DNA of 64,000 bases from a virus, in the IMG/VR virus record IMGVR_UViG_3300044815_000165, positions 25,134 to 89,133 of that record; one strand, 5' to 3'. Below are positions 18,177 to 26,479 of this stretch, piece after piece. The notes beneath the pieces are model-generated. The model did no database searches. It was not told the origin of the DNA and saw only the letters and a program-made list of their open reading frames with translations. Numbering within the stretch: position 1 is the first letter of the stretch; each line of letters starts with the position of its first letter. The translations under genes and the position numbers were made by a program.

Positions 18177-19189
18177 TGAACCTCCGCGCCATCGATCGAG
18201 CGTTCGACACCGAGCGCTACGTGCTCGACACGTTCCCCGATGCGCAGCGCAGCGGTGGCAACCTCGTGTGCATCTGCCCCGCGTGCGAGAAGCCGAAGCT
18301 CTGGGTGCTCGTCGTGGACCGCGACGACATCCGTGCACCAGCGTGGCAGTGCTTCGGCTGCGGCGACGCGGGACGCACGGCGGTGTCCCTGGTGCGGCGT
18401 GTCGAGGACTGCGACATGTTCCGCGCGTTCGAGCTGATCGTGCAGTTCAAGAAGGGCAACGAGCCTCTCATCGACCTCCGCCGGCTCGTGGAAGAGCGCC
18501 TGCTCGGCGAACCCGAGGCATGGACGGCCGAGCCTGCTAAGGTCCCGCTCCCCGACGAGTTCATCGCCTGCCAGCGCGGGTACACGCGATCCGACCTGCC
18601 TCGCTACTTCACCGAGCGCGGCATCGGTCCGAAGAAGGCGTACCGCTACGGGCTCGGGTGGTGCGACGACGGGTACTTCAAGAAGCGCATGGTGATCCCC
18701 GTGACCGCTGCCGGCGAAGTCCAGTTCTTCGTCGCGCGGTACATGAAGGCGAAGCCGCCGGAGGGTGTCAAGAAGACGCTCTATCCGAAGGGCGCGAAGC
18801 CCGGACGGTACCTGTACAACTACGAGCGCGCGAAGCACTGCGATACGATCCGCGTGGTCGAGGGCGTGCTCGACGCGATCCACGTCGGCAAGTCGGCGGT
18901 TGCCACCTTCGGCACCTCCCTCAGCCAGTACCAGCTCGAGCTGCTCATGCACACGGGTGCGCGCGAGATCGTCATCATGTGGGACCGCGACGCGATCGGA
19001 AAGGCGAAGCAGCTCGCCGACCGCCTCGCTGACCTGTGGAGCATCCGCGTGGTCGAGCTGCCAGATGCCCGCGATCCAGACGAGCACACGATGGAGGACC
19101 TGATGGAGATGGAGCAACGCGCCACCGTGCTCGACACGTCGGGCGCGCGCCGCGCGTACGTGATCAGCCGACTCGAGAGGCACGCGTGA
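18176..19189 (+). CDS. DnaG-type DNA primase
   Basis: 337 residues. The N-terminal zinc ribbon is CICPACEK (C32, C34, C37) with CFGCG (C59, C62). The TOPRIM catalytic core has the Glu in RVVEGVLDA (E229 region) and the D-x-D in MWDRDAIGKAK (D270, D272). Synthesises RNA primers for lagging-strand replication. Shorter than bacterial DnaG (about 600 residues) because the C-terminal helicase-binding domain is missing, as is usual for phage primases. The start overlaps the previous stop (TGATG). Confidence 0.85.
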   Translation: MNLRAIDRAFDTERYVLDTFPDAQRSGGNLVCICPACEKPKLWVLVVDRDDIRAPAWQCFGCGDAGRTAVSLVRRVEDCDMFRAFELIVQFKKGNEPLIDLRRLVEERLLGEPEAWTAEPAKVPLPDEFIACQRGYTRSDLPRYFTERGIGPKKAYRYGLGWCDDGYFKKRMVIPVTAAGEVQFFVARYMKAKPPEGVKKTLYPKGAKPGRYLYNYERAKHCDTIRVVEGVLDAIHVGKSAVATFGTSLSQYQLELLMHTGAREIVIMWDRDAIGKAKQLADRLADLWSIRVVELPDARDPDEHTMEDLMEMEQRATVLDTSGARRAYVISRLERHA

Positions 19190-19314
19190 AGCCCGACGAC
19201 GTGCGCCGCATCCTCCAGCAGGAAGACGACGTGTCAGAGCCTCCGCTTATGCTGCTCGTGGTCCTGGCGGTGATCGCGGTGGTCCTCGTTGCATACGCGA
19301 TGATGACGACGTGA
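19186..19314 (+). CDS. Tiny single-pass membrane protein
   Basis: 42 residues, GTG start overlapping the primase stop (GTGA). Polar N-terminal ~20 residues (KPDDVRRILQQEDDV), then a hydrophobic helix PLMLLVVLAVIAVVLVAYAMM. No family recognised. The exact overlap and clean topology support a real gene. Confidence 0.55.
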   Translation: MKPDDVRRILQQEDDVSEPPLMLLVVLAVIAVVLVAYAMMTT

Positions 19315-19324
19315 GGCATTTCGT

Positions 19325-19354
19325 GTTGACAATGTCACCTAAAACCTGTAGGGT
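19325..19354 (+). promoter_or_regulatory. Palindromic operator-promoter P2, leaderless
   Basis: GTTGACAATGTCACC at 19325-19339 is the operator palindrome with its right arm imperfect. -35 TTGACA (19326-19331), -10 TAGGGT (19349-19354), spacer 17. The GTG at 19363 follows after 8 nt with no ribosome-binding site. Confidence 0.7.
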
Positions 19355-19362
19355 CGCGTCTT

Positions 19363-19554
19363 GTGTCAGAGAACAGCGATATCGAGACGGAGCAGTCGTC
19401 GTACGGGTTGAAGACTCGGGAACAAGCTGAGTCGATCCAAGCCCTGACCGAGCGCGGCCTCAAGCTACGAGGTCAGCTCGGCAGCTACAGCTTCCGCATC
19501 GTCGAGCGATCGGACGGTCTCTTCGACCTCATCGTCTCCAAACGCGTCAACTAG
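19363..19554 (+). CDS. Small hypothetical protein on leaderless mRNA
   Basis: 63 residues, GTG start. Acidic N-terminus, then an alpha/beta C-terminal part (LKLRGQLGSYSFRIVERSDGLFDLIVS). No family recognised. First gene behind the palindromic promoter P2, so it may be made early; the following genes lie within 10-80 nt. Confidence 0.55.
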   Translation: MSENSDIETEQSSYGLKTREQAESIQALTERGLKLRGQLGSYSFRIVERSDGLFDLIVSKRVN

Positions 19555-19563
19555 GAGCACAAC

Positions 19564-20421
19564 GTGAAAGCCAAGAAGAACAAGAAGACGGCGGCGAAGA
19601 AGACCAAGGCGAAGAAGCCGGCGACGCCGCCGAAGAAGACGAAGCCAGTTGCGAAGCCAGCGTCGGAGGACAAGGTCGCCAAGATGGCGCCGAAGAGCAA
19701 TGCGGCGAAGGTGATCGCCGATGCCAAGAAGGCTGCACCGCCCAAGGAAAACGAGGATGAGATCATGGACCGCAGCGCGCTGAAGGCGATCGTCTCCCAG
19801 CTCAAAGAGATGGGCAGCGACATCAAGGCTCTCAAGAGCGACACCGACGAGATCCTCCAGAAGAAGGTGAACGAGGCGCTCCACGCGATGCCGAAGGAGG
19901 ACGTGCTCAAGAAGCTCGAGAGCATCGTCCCGGACAAGCTCGTTACCATCCTCAAGCGCGACTGCCTCGGGATCTTCATCGACCTCTCTGACATCTCGTG
20001 CGTCCGCTGCAAGGACAACGTGACGTGCGCGCGCGAGTTCCTCAAGAACCTGAAGGGCGGGCTCGCGGACGTCACCAAGGCGCTGCCGGACGCGGTCGTC
20101 GAGAAGGAGCCGGAGAAGGCGAAGCTCTCCCCGGCCACGCGCTACGAGGCGAAGCGGTTGGTGTTCATCCGCGACGTCCCGAACCCGAACCCGGTCGGCG
20201 ACCCGATGCACGACATGCTGCAGGCGGTGCTCGACGAATCGCCCGACACGATGGGCGAGCTGCGCGAGATCGTGGAGCGCGACTTCGAGATCGAGTCCGA
20301 CGCGGACTTCATGAAGTTCGTGACGAGCATGCGTGATCCCAAGGAGGGCATCATCAAGCTCGACGTCGACCTGAGCGAGAAGAACAAGGCCGAGCTGCGC
20401 GCAGCCGGCATCGACATCTGA
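19564..20421 (+). CDS. Lys/Ala-rich tailed hypothetical protein
   Basis: 285 residues, GTG start with GGAG nearby. Residues 1-60 are Lys-Ala-Pro repeats (KKTAAKKTKAKKPATPPKK), like histone-H1-type DNA-binding tails. The rest is a folded, charged alpha/beta region with a Cys cluster CVRCKDNVTC (about 146-155) that might bind metal. It may coat or bridge DNA in the replication block. No family recognised. Confidence 0.6.
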   Translation: MKAKKNKKTAAKKTKAKKPATPPKKTKPVAKPASEDKVAKMAPKSNAAKVIADAKKAAPPKENEDEIMDRSALKAIVSQLKEMGSDIKALKSDTDEILQKKVNEALHAMPKEDVLKKLESIVPDKLVTILKRDCLGIFIDLSDISCVRCKDNVTCAREFLKNLKGGLADVTKALPDAVVEKEPEKAKLSPATRYEAKRLVFIRDVPNPNPVGDPMHDMLQAVLDESPDTMGELREIVERDFEIESDADFMKFVTSMRDPKEGIIKLDVDLSEKNKAELRAAGIDI

Positions 20422-20503
20422 TCAACATCTCTACCTGAACTCCGGTGAGCGGCGTCCAGGCGAACCTGTCACAGATAACCAAAAGACAATCAGGAGAACG
20501 AAG

Positions 20504-20986
20504 ATGGCTAAGAAGACTCTGTTCACAGTGACGTTGCCGGCGACCGTGTCCGTGCTCGTCGAGGCTGGCGACGAGAAGGATGCCGTGACGGCGGCGATCG
20601 AGAAGGCGAAGGCCATCCTCGGTGCCTCGGCCGGCATCCTCAGCATCGTCGGTGACGCCAAGGCGATCGCCGTCGGCGGTGGTGGCAAGAAGAAGGCGGA
20701 CGACGCCGATGACGAGCCTGCTCCGAAGAAGAAGAAGGCGGTCGTCGAGGAAGAGCCGGAGGAGGAAGAGGAAGAAGAGGAGGAGGAAGAGGAAGAAGAG
20801 GAGGCTCCCAAGAAGAAGAAGAAAGCCGCCGCCGAGGAGGAAGAGGGAGAGGAAGAAGAAGAGGAGGAAGAGGAAGAAGAGGAGGAGGAGGAGCCGGCGC
20901 CCAAGAAGAAGAAGAAGACCGACGACGACGATGACGAGAAGAAGCCGGCGGGTAAGACCAAGATCAAGCTGAAGCTCAAGGGCTGA
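20504..20986 (+). CDS. Block polyampholyte protein (poly-Glu / poly-Lys)
   Basis: 160 residues; AGGAG precedes the ATG. Residues 1-55 form a small alpha/beta domain (TLFTVTLPATVSVLVEAGDE). Residues 60-150 alternate acidic tracts of up to about 15 Glu with KKKKK blocks, and the end is basic (KTKIKLKLKG). The low-complexity region is probably disordered and could phase-separate or bind nucleic-acid proteins. No family recognised. Confidence 0.65.
   Translation: MAKKTLFTVTLPATVSVLVEAGDEKDAVTAAIEKAKAILGASAGILSIVGDAKAIAVGGGGKKKADDADDEPAPKKKKAVVEEEPEEEEEEEEEEEEEEEAPKKKKKAAAEEEEGEEEEEEEEEEEEEEEPAPKKKKKTDDDDDEKKPAGKTKIKLKLKG
20755..20920 (+). repeat. Polypurine GAG/GAA tract
   Basis: Coding strand is almost entirely purine over about 165 bases in GAG/GAA/AAG triplets, interrupted only at short Pro/Ala codons. 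It encodes the Glu/Lys blocks. Such mirror-like purine tracts can slip and can form triplex DNA. Confidence 0.75.
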
Positions 20987-21017
20987 TCTCGACACGTAGG
21001 AAAGCGAGACTCTGAAA

Positions 21018-23270
21018 ATGCGACCGCCGGTAATCTTCGCTGAGACCAACAAGCAAGCTCGGAAGCTCCTCGACGAGGTCTACCGAGAAGCCTACCTCGA
21101 AGGGAAGATTACGGCGGTCGACACCGAGTTCGTGCCCGTCTCGCACGAGCCAGTTCTCATGTCTCTGTCTTGGGGTCGCGGGATCCGCCGCGTCATCCGC
21201 GCCGAGCTGGTGAAGGAACACCTCGCGGAGTGGCTCACCGATCCCGAGACCAAGCTCGCGTGGCAGAACTTCAAGGAGGACGCCGAGACCTGCGAGGCGC
21301 TCGGCATCCCGACTGCAGAGTTGGCGCGGAGCTTCTACATCGACGTCATGGTCGCCGGCGTGCTCCGCGACGAGACGCTGATGAAGCATGGCCTCAAGGC
21401 GCAGATGCTCCACTGGTTGAAGTGGTTCCGCCACGAGTACGGCCAGACGTTCGCCTACGTGCCACCGGGCCTGAAGAAGGCGATCGTCATGGACCCGCGC
21501 CAGGTGATGGATGACCTGCCGGCGGACGCGCTCATCGGCGCCGTCACGAAGTGGGGCAGCGCGAAGGGCGGGCACAAGACCGGCCCACGCACCCTCGAAG
21601 AGTGGATCCAGGCGATGCTGGACTACGCGGGCGACGACGCCGAGGGCACCCAGCTGCTCGCCGTCGACCATCGGAAGTACCTCAAGAAGACCGACTACTG
21701 GGACAAGTACGTCTCGGTCGATCGGCCGTTCACGCTCACCCTCATGCAGTGCGAGAGCGCCGGCGCGTACATCGACCAGCCGATCCTCCGCAAGATCCTC
21801 CGCAAGCAGGAGATCCGCATCCTCCGCGCCGAGCACTGCTTCCGCGCCGCCTCCGGCAACCCGAAGCTGAACCTGCGGTCGGGACCGCAGATGCGGAAGC
21901 TGCTGCTCGAGGAGTGGGAGTGGCCACCGCATCCTGACAACGTGAGCGACAAGACCGGCGAGTCCTCCATGGACAAGGAGGTGCTCACCTGGTGGCTGCA
22001 GAAGCATCACCTCGAGATGGCCGAGGTGAAGATGGCCTTCAACAACGCGAGCACGATGAAGGGCACCTTCCTCCAGGGCCTGCTCGACGGCGTCAGCGAG
22101 GATGGGCGGCTGCGCTCCGACCTCAACCAGATCGGCGCGAAGACCAGCGGTCGGATCTCGTCGCGCAAGTTCGACGTGCTCGTGGAGGAGACGTACATCC
22201 TCAAGCGCACGGGACTCGTCAAGACGCGCATCAAGAAGAAGAAGGCCGGCGCGAACCTCCAGAACATCCCCGCTCGCAAGGAGAAGGACCCGGACGGGAT
22301 CCGCGGCGCGTTCCGCGCACCCAACGCCGGCGAGACCACCGCGCGCGGCACGATCGCGGAGGAGCCGTACAAGCTCCTCATCGCCGACTACGCGGGCTTC
22401 CACCTGATGCTCGTCATCCACTTCTGCTCGAAGCTCACCAAGCAGTCGGCGATGCTGGACGTGATGAAGAAGTACGGCACGCCGAGCGCCGTGCACGTGT
22501 ACACGACGATCCAGATGTTCAAGAACACGAAGCCGCATTTCTGCGACGACTCGTCGTTCTCACCGTGCAAGAAGAACGGGAAGTGGAAGGAGTTCCACGG
22601 GCCGGGCAAGAGCTACTCGCTGAAGGAGTTCACGATGGACGACTGGAAGATGGTGAAGCCCATCTTCCCGGACCAGTACACGTACTCCAAGAACACGAAC
22701 TTCGCGCTCATCTTCCTCGGGTCGCCGTGGACGCTCGCCTACAACACGGGCCGCGATCCCGGCATCGAGGAGCAGCTCGAGGAGTGCAAGCGCCACTACG
22801 ACGATTGGTACGACCTGTACCCGGAGATCCCAGTCTACCAGAACCACATGATCGACCACGGCTACGAGCACGGCTGGGTGCCGACGCTCGGCGGTCGCCG
22901 CGGACACGTGCAGCGCATGCTCGAGGGTCGCGACCGCGCGGGCCGCTACATCGAAGACGAAGAAGCGCGCAAGAAGATGATCAAGCACGGCGAGCGCGTG
23001 TGCACGAACACGCCCGCGCAGGGCAGCGAGGCGGACATCGTCAAGATGGCGCTCAACCTCATCGCCAACAGCCCGAAGCTGAAGAAGCTCCGCGTGGAGC
23101 CGCTGTTCCCGGTCCACGACGAGGTCGTCTGCGAGGGTCCCGAGAGCACGAGCGTGCCGGGTCTCGAGGAGCAGATCCGGTTGATGAAGATCCCGTACCG
23201 CGAGCTGATGGATTTCGAGTTGACGGTCGAAGGCGGCATCGGTTCCGACTGGCTTTCCGGTAAACCATGA
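21018..23270 (+). CDS. Family A DNA polymerase (PolA-like) with 3'-5' exonuclease
   Basis: 750 residues. The N-terminal proofreading exonuclease has D35-x-E37 (AVDTEF). Polymerase motif A is IADYAGFHLML with catalytic D457, and motif C is PVHDEVV with D701/E702. Motif B is YSKNTNFALIFLG with K558 and F562. Two normally conserved positions are changed by eye: the motif A Glu of DYSQIE is His (462), and the motif B Arg four residues before Lys is Tyr (554). The catalytic aspartates are intact, so activity is expected. No 5'-3' exonuclease domain. This is the main replicative polymerase. Confidence 0.85.
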   Translation: MRPPVIFAETNKQARKLLDEVYREAYLEGKITAVDTEFVPVSHEPVLMSLSWGRGIRRVIRAELVKEHLAEWLTDPETKLAWQNFKEDAETCEALGIPTAELARSFYIDVMVAGVLRDETLMKHGLKAQMLHWLKWFRHEYGQTFAYVPPGLKKAIVMDPRQVMDDLPADALIGAVTKWGSAKGGHKTGPRTLEEWIQAMLDYAGDDAEGTQLLAVDHRKYLKKTDYWDKYVSVDRPFTLTLMQCESAGAYIDQPILRKILRKQEIRILRAEHCFRAASGNPKLNLRSGPQMRKLLLEEWEWPPHPDNVSDKTGESSMDKEVLTWWLQKHHLEMAEVKMAFNNASTMKGTFLQGLLDGVSEDGRLRSDLNQIGAKTSGRISSRKFDVLVEETYILKRTGLVKTRIKKKKAGANLQNIPARKEKDPDGIRGAFRAPNAGETTARGTIAEEPYKLLIADYAGFHLMLVIHFCSKLTKQSAMLDVMKKYGTPSAVHVYTTIQMFKNTKPHFCDDSSFSPCKKNGKWKEFHGPGKSYSLKEFTMDDWKMVKPIFPDQYTYSKNTNFALIFLGSPWTLAYNTGRDPGIEEQLEECKRHYDDWYDLYPEIPVYQNHMIDHGYEHGWVPTLGGRRGHVQRMLEGRDRAGRYIEDEEARKKMIKHGERVCTNTPAQGSEADIVKMALNLIANSPKLKKLRVEPLFPVHDEVVCEGPESTSVPGLEEQIRLMKIPYRELMDFELTVEGGIGSDWLSGKP

Positions 23271-23299
23271 AGTACAATGTATCCATCAGAGGAGATGTA

Positions 23300-23530
23300 A
23301 TGCCATCATTCCAAAAATTCCTCCTCATCTTCGGCACGTCGGAACTGATCATGAGCGCCGCGCACTGGGTCATGAACAACCAGCCGCTCGCGATCATCCA
23401 CGGGGCGCTCGCTACCATGTCCGGCTTGGGAGCCGCCGCCATCCGCGCGAAGTTGCATCGGGATCGTGAAGAGATCCCGGCTGCGCGCGTCGTGTCAGAC
23501 GGGCGGCGTATCGTCTCGGAGAAGAAGTGA
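23300..23530 (+). CDS. Small two-helix membrane protein
   Basis: 76 residues from the ATG at 23300, chosen because AGAGGAG lies about 6 nt upstream. An in-frame ATG at 23267 overlapping the polymerase stop would give 87 residues. Two hydrophobic helices (FLLIFGTSELIMSAAHWVM and PLAIIHGALATMSGLGAAA) are followed by a basic C-terminal tail. Holin-like topology, but it lies in a replication operon. Function unknown. Confidence 0.55.
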   Translation: MPSFQKFLLIFGTSELIMSAAHWVMNNQPLAIIHGALATMSGLGAAAIRAKLHRDREEIPAARVVSDGRRIVSEKK

Positions 23531-23979
23531 TGTTCTGGGAACGCCGCACCACCGGACCGATCAAGGCGATCCACCCGGCGACCAAGAAGATCATCGAGGT
23601 CGACCCGCAGAAGGACGCCCGCATCGGGTCGGACCTCGACGCCGAGCTGCGCCGCCTCCCGGCCGTCCTGAGCTGGTACCTCTCGCTGCGCGACACCGCC
23701 GAGGAGCACCTCCGCAACATGCGCCACGAGGAGCACAACGCGGAGGAGGACCTCTACGAGGAGATGCGCGCGAACTCGCCGAAGGGCACCGAGACGTCCA
23801 TCAAGATGTCCGTGAAGAAGCACCCGCGCATGCGCAAGGCGTTCCGCGCCCGCATGGACGCGCAGGACATGCACCAGAAGCTGAAGAGCCAGGTCGGCGC
23901 GATCGAGGAGAAGCGCTGGTCGCTGATGGGGCTCGTGAAGTCCGCGCTGATGGAGCGCGGCACCAGAGACAACGCCTGA
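23530..23979 (+). CDS. Possible recombination mediator (UvsY-like)
   Basis: 149 residues; the ATG overlaps the previous stop. Almost wholly helical, with the pattern DLDAELRRLPAVLSWYLSLRD, a long charged helix, a KGTETSIKMSVKKHP turn and a final helix EEKRWSLMGLVKSALMERG. This pattern and size recall phage UvsY-type proteins that load recombinase on ssDNA. The place just before SSB and RecA agrees. No diagnostic residue exists, so this stays a fold-level guess. Confidence 0.5.
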   Translation: MFWERRTTGPIKAIHPATKKIIEVDPQKDARIGSDLDAELRRLPAVLSWYLSLRDTAEEHLRNMRHEEHNAEEDLYEEMRANSPKGTETSIKMSVKKHPRMRKAFRARMDAQDMHQKLKSQVGAIEEKRWSLMGLVKSALMERGTRDNA

Positions 23980-24039
23980 TCTGAGAGCCAATTCTGGCCT
24001 GACGATCTTGAACACACCTGAACGACCGAGGAGCTACCG

Positions 24040-24951
24040 ATGACGGACAAGAGCAAGAACACCGACAAGAAGAAGAGCACCGAAGACCTCGACGACATGC
24101 GCGAGGCGTTCCGCAAGCACAAGGAGCGCGCCGCGGGCGGCGGCGGTAAGAACGACTGGGACAAGCTCGGCGACGGCAAGAACATGCGCCGCGTCCTCCC
24201 GCGTCCGGGCGAGCGGAAGTTCTACACGGAGGGCTGGACGCACTTCAACGTCGGCCCGAACAACCGCGCGATGCGCTGCATCGACGAGGCGAACATCGAC
24301 GACGAGCGCGGGCTCCCCAAGTCGGAGACGAAGTGCCCGCTGTGCAAGAAGTTCCTCCGCGAGCAGTCGCGCATCAACAGCGAGTACAAGAAGGGCGACA
24401 AGGACGGGCACGCGGAGTGGAAGGTCGCGAAGGACAAGTACGTCCCGCGGCACCAGTTCTACGCGAACGTGCTCGTGCCCGGTGACGACGACGAGGGCGA
24501 CGTCGAGATCAAGATCCTCGCGTTCGGTCCGCAGGTGTGGAGCCAGCTGATGAACTTCTACCTCGGCGACGACACCTCGATCGGCGACTTCACCAAGCCG
24601 AAGAGCGGCCGGTGGATGAACATCAAGAAGGAGAAGAAGGGCGGACGCGACCGCCGCAACATCGAGTACAAGGTGTACCCGGCGAGCGACTCCGACGACA
24701 TCTCTGAGGCGTGGGACGCGATCCTCGCTGGCCTCCACGACCTCGACGCCGCGGTCGGCAAGGCGTCGTCCAAGGACGAGATGATCGCCGTGATGAAGGG
24801 CGTCGACCTCAACAAGGGCTCCGACGACGACAGCGGCGACGACGAGAGCAGCGGCAAGAAGAAGAGCCGGGACGATGACGACGAGGAAGAGGAGCGTCCC
24901 TCCAAGAAGTCGAAGCTCGGCTCGAAGATGAAGCGCCGCGACGACGACTGA
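24040..24951 (+). CDS. gp32-like single-stranded DNA-binding protein
   Basis: 303 residues; GGAG precedes the ATG. Gp32 family layout: basic N-terminus, OB-type core with a metal site CPLCKKF (about 99-105), core segments HQFYANVLVPGDD and KILAFGPQVWSQLMNFY, then a long acidic C-terminal tail (DDDSGDDESS ... DDDDEEEE) ending in DDD that would recruit partner proteins. Coats ssDNA at the fork and in recombination, next to RecA and the UvsY-like gene. Confidence 0.75.
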   Translation: MTDKSKNTDKKKSTEDLDDMREAFRKHKERAAGGGGKNDWDKLGDGKNMRRVLPRPGERKFYTEGWTHFNVGPNNRAMRCIDEANIDDERGLPKSETKCPLCKKFLREQSRINSEYKKGDKDGHAEWKVAKDKYVPRHQFYANVLVPGDDDEGDVEIKILAFGPQVWSQLMNFYLGDDTSIGDFTKPKSGRWMNIKKEKKGGRDRRNIEYKVYPASDSDDISEAWDAILAGLHDLDAAVGKASSKDEMIAVMKGVDLNKGSDDDSGDDESSGKKKSRDDDDEEEERPSKKSKLGSKMKRRDDD

Positions 24952-24956
24952 AGACC

Positions 24957-25106
24957 GTTGAGATGGCGGAAGTAGGTAGACGCGCCAGCCTAGACGTGAC
25001 CCGATAACGGGCGCGTCGAAGCGGGTGTCTGGTAGCCAACGGGTTGCGCTGCAGCCGCGCTCGTTGCGTTCGCATCGGACTTGCTGGTTCGAGTCCAGCT
25101 CTCAAC
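24957..25106 (+). tRNA. tRNA-Leu/Ser-like element with expanded anticodon region
   Basis: Perfect 7-bp acceptor GTTGAGA (24957-24963) / TCTCAAC (25100-25106), a class II-type D arm (TGGCGGAAGTAGGTAGACGCG), and a perfect T arm GCTGG-TTCGAGT-CCAGC (25083-25099). Between the D and T arms there are ~100 nt instead of the usual ~45. The expected 3' anticodon-stem strand is not where it should be; the nearest match pairs CCAG (24985-24988) with CTGG (25029-25032) around a 40-nt hairpin. No CCA is encoded. It may be an intron-bearing tRNA, a decayed tRNA or a tRNA mimic. The anticodon cannot be called. Confidence 0.5.
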
Positions 25107-25116
25107 ACGAGGACAC

Positions 25117-26193
25117 ATGCCGAAGAAGCAAGACAAAGACAGAGCCCACGAGATCCGCGTTATGCGATCGACGCACAGCGAGATCACACGCATCAACGCG
25201 AAGGCAGACGTGCTTCTCAAGAACGTCATCGACCTCGGCGTTGTCCGTCCTCCTCCGAAGATCGACAAGGAGAAGGAGAAGAAGCTCACCAAGCTCTTCG
25301 CGAAGCTCAAGAAGAAGTACGACGATGTCGACGTGGTGACCACGATCGCCAACGGCTCGCGGAGCGCCACCAAGATCAGCACCATCCCGTCCGGGTGGCA
25401 GGAGATGGACGACCTCATCACCGGCGAGACCGACTCCGAGGCGCGCACCATCCCGGGCACGGGGCTCGGCTGGCCGCGCGGGCGGATCATCGAGGTCTAC
25501 GGCGACGAGGGTGTCGGCAAGACGTCCCTCTCGCTGCAGATCATCGCGGCGTTCCAGAAGGCTGGCGAGGAAGTCGCGTTCGTCGACGCCGAGCACTCGC
25601 TCGACGTCCGCTACGCGAAGAAGCTCGGTGTCGACCTGACGCGGCTCAAGATCGCGCAACCGGACGACGGCGGCGAGCGCGCCCTCTCCGTGGTTGCCGA
25701 GCTGTGCGAGAGCGGGCTGTTCGGCTGCATCGTGGTCGACTCGGTGGCCGCGCTCACGCCGGCGTCCGAGCTGGAGGCCGACTTCGAGGACACCATGCAG
25801 CCGGCGCGGCAGGCCGCGCTGATGTCGCGCGCGCTGCGCAAGCTCTCCGGCATCGTCTCGAAGAGCAACACGCTGCTCGTCTTCACGAACCAGCAGCGCA
25901 TCAAGATTGGTGTCCGGTTCGGCAACCCGAAGACGACGCCGGGCGGGCAGGCGCTGAAGTTCTACGCGTCGATCCGCATCGAGCTGGTGATGATCAAGAC
26001 CGTCCGCAAGGGCGACCGTGTCGTCCTGCGCCGCACGCGCGTGCGCACCGTCAAGAACAAGGTGGCGCCGCCGTTCCGCGACGTGTTCGTCGACGTCGTC
26101 CCGAACCAGGGCTTCGCCGCGGTGTACTCGGATCCCGACTTCGGCGGGAAGAGCACCAAGAAGAAAGACGAGGACGACGATGGCGGCGAGTAA
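25117..26193 (+). CDS. RecA/UvsX-type recombinase
   Basis: 358 residues from the ATG at 25117 (GAGGA upstream; the longer frame runs into the tRNA-like element). Walker A GDEGVGKTS (about 129-137), Walker B CIVVDSVAAL (about 208-217), L2-adjacent FTNQQRIKIGVRFGNPKTTPGGQALKF, all typical of RecA. A helical N-terminal extension of ~85 residues and an acidic C-terminal tail (KKDEDDDGGE). Catalyses strand exchange with the SSB and SbcCD partners in this block. Confidence 0.85.
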   Translation: MPKKQDKDRAHEIRVMRSTHSEITRINAKADVLLKNVIDLGVVRPPPKIDKEKEKKLTKLFAKLKKKYDDVDVVTTIANGSRSATKISTIPSGWQEMDDLITGETDSEARTIPGTGLGWPRGRIIEVYGDEGVGKTSLSLQIIAAFQKAGEEVAFVDAEHSLDVRYAKKLGVDLTRLKIAQPDDGGERALSVVAELCESGLFGCIVVDSVAALTPASELEADFEDTMQPARQAALMSRALRKLSGIVSKSNTLLVFTNQQRIKIGVRFGNPKTTPGGQALKFYASIRIELVMIKTVRKGDRVVLRRTRVRTVKNKVAPPFRDVFVDVVPNQGFAAVYSDPDFGGKSTKKKDEDDDGGE

Positions 26194-26479
26194 CAGCATC
26201 GCGGCGCTCTGCGGGAAGACGGCACACGTCATCGTGTCGCGCATCGCGTGCGAGGCGTGCCAGGAGAACACGGCGCGCTACATCTCGATCGATGACGAGG
26301 CCATCGCATTCACGTGCGGCACGTGCCCGGTCAAGCACGGCTGGGAGTCGATCAGGATCTCCGACCTCGCGCCGCTGTTCGATGTCGTCATCAAGCTAGT
26401 TCGCGCCGAGCGCGTGACGGCACTCGGCAGCTCAGCTGCGATCGACGAGTTGCGATCGATCCTCGGGAGGAAGCCATGA
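26180..26479 (+). CDS. Small protein with Cys pairs (possible zinc ribbon)
   Basis: 99 residues; overlaps the RecA 3' end by 14 nt. CEAC (about 24-27) and CGTC (about 46-49) are spaced like a zinc ribbon, followed by an amphipathic helix. No family recognised. Next gene starts at its stop (ATGA). Confidence 0.6.
   Translation: MAASNSIAALCGKTAHVIVSRIACEACQENTARYISIDDEAIAFTCGTCPVKHGWESIRISDLAPLFDVVIKLVRAERVTALGSSAAIDELRSILGRKP

Noticed and set aside
24957-25106. tmRNA or group I intron-containing tRNA
   Set aside because: No tmRNA tag frame or its typical 5' sequence, and the extra ~65 nt are far too short for a group I intron core.
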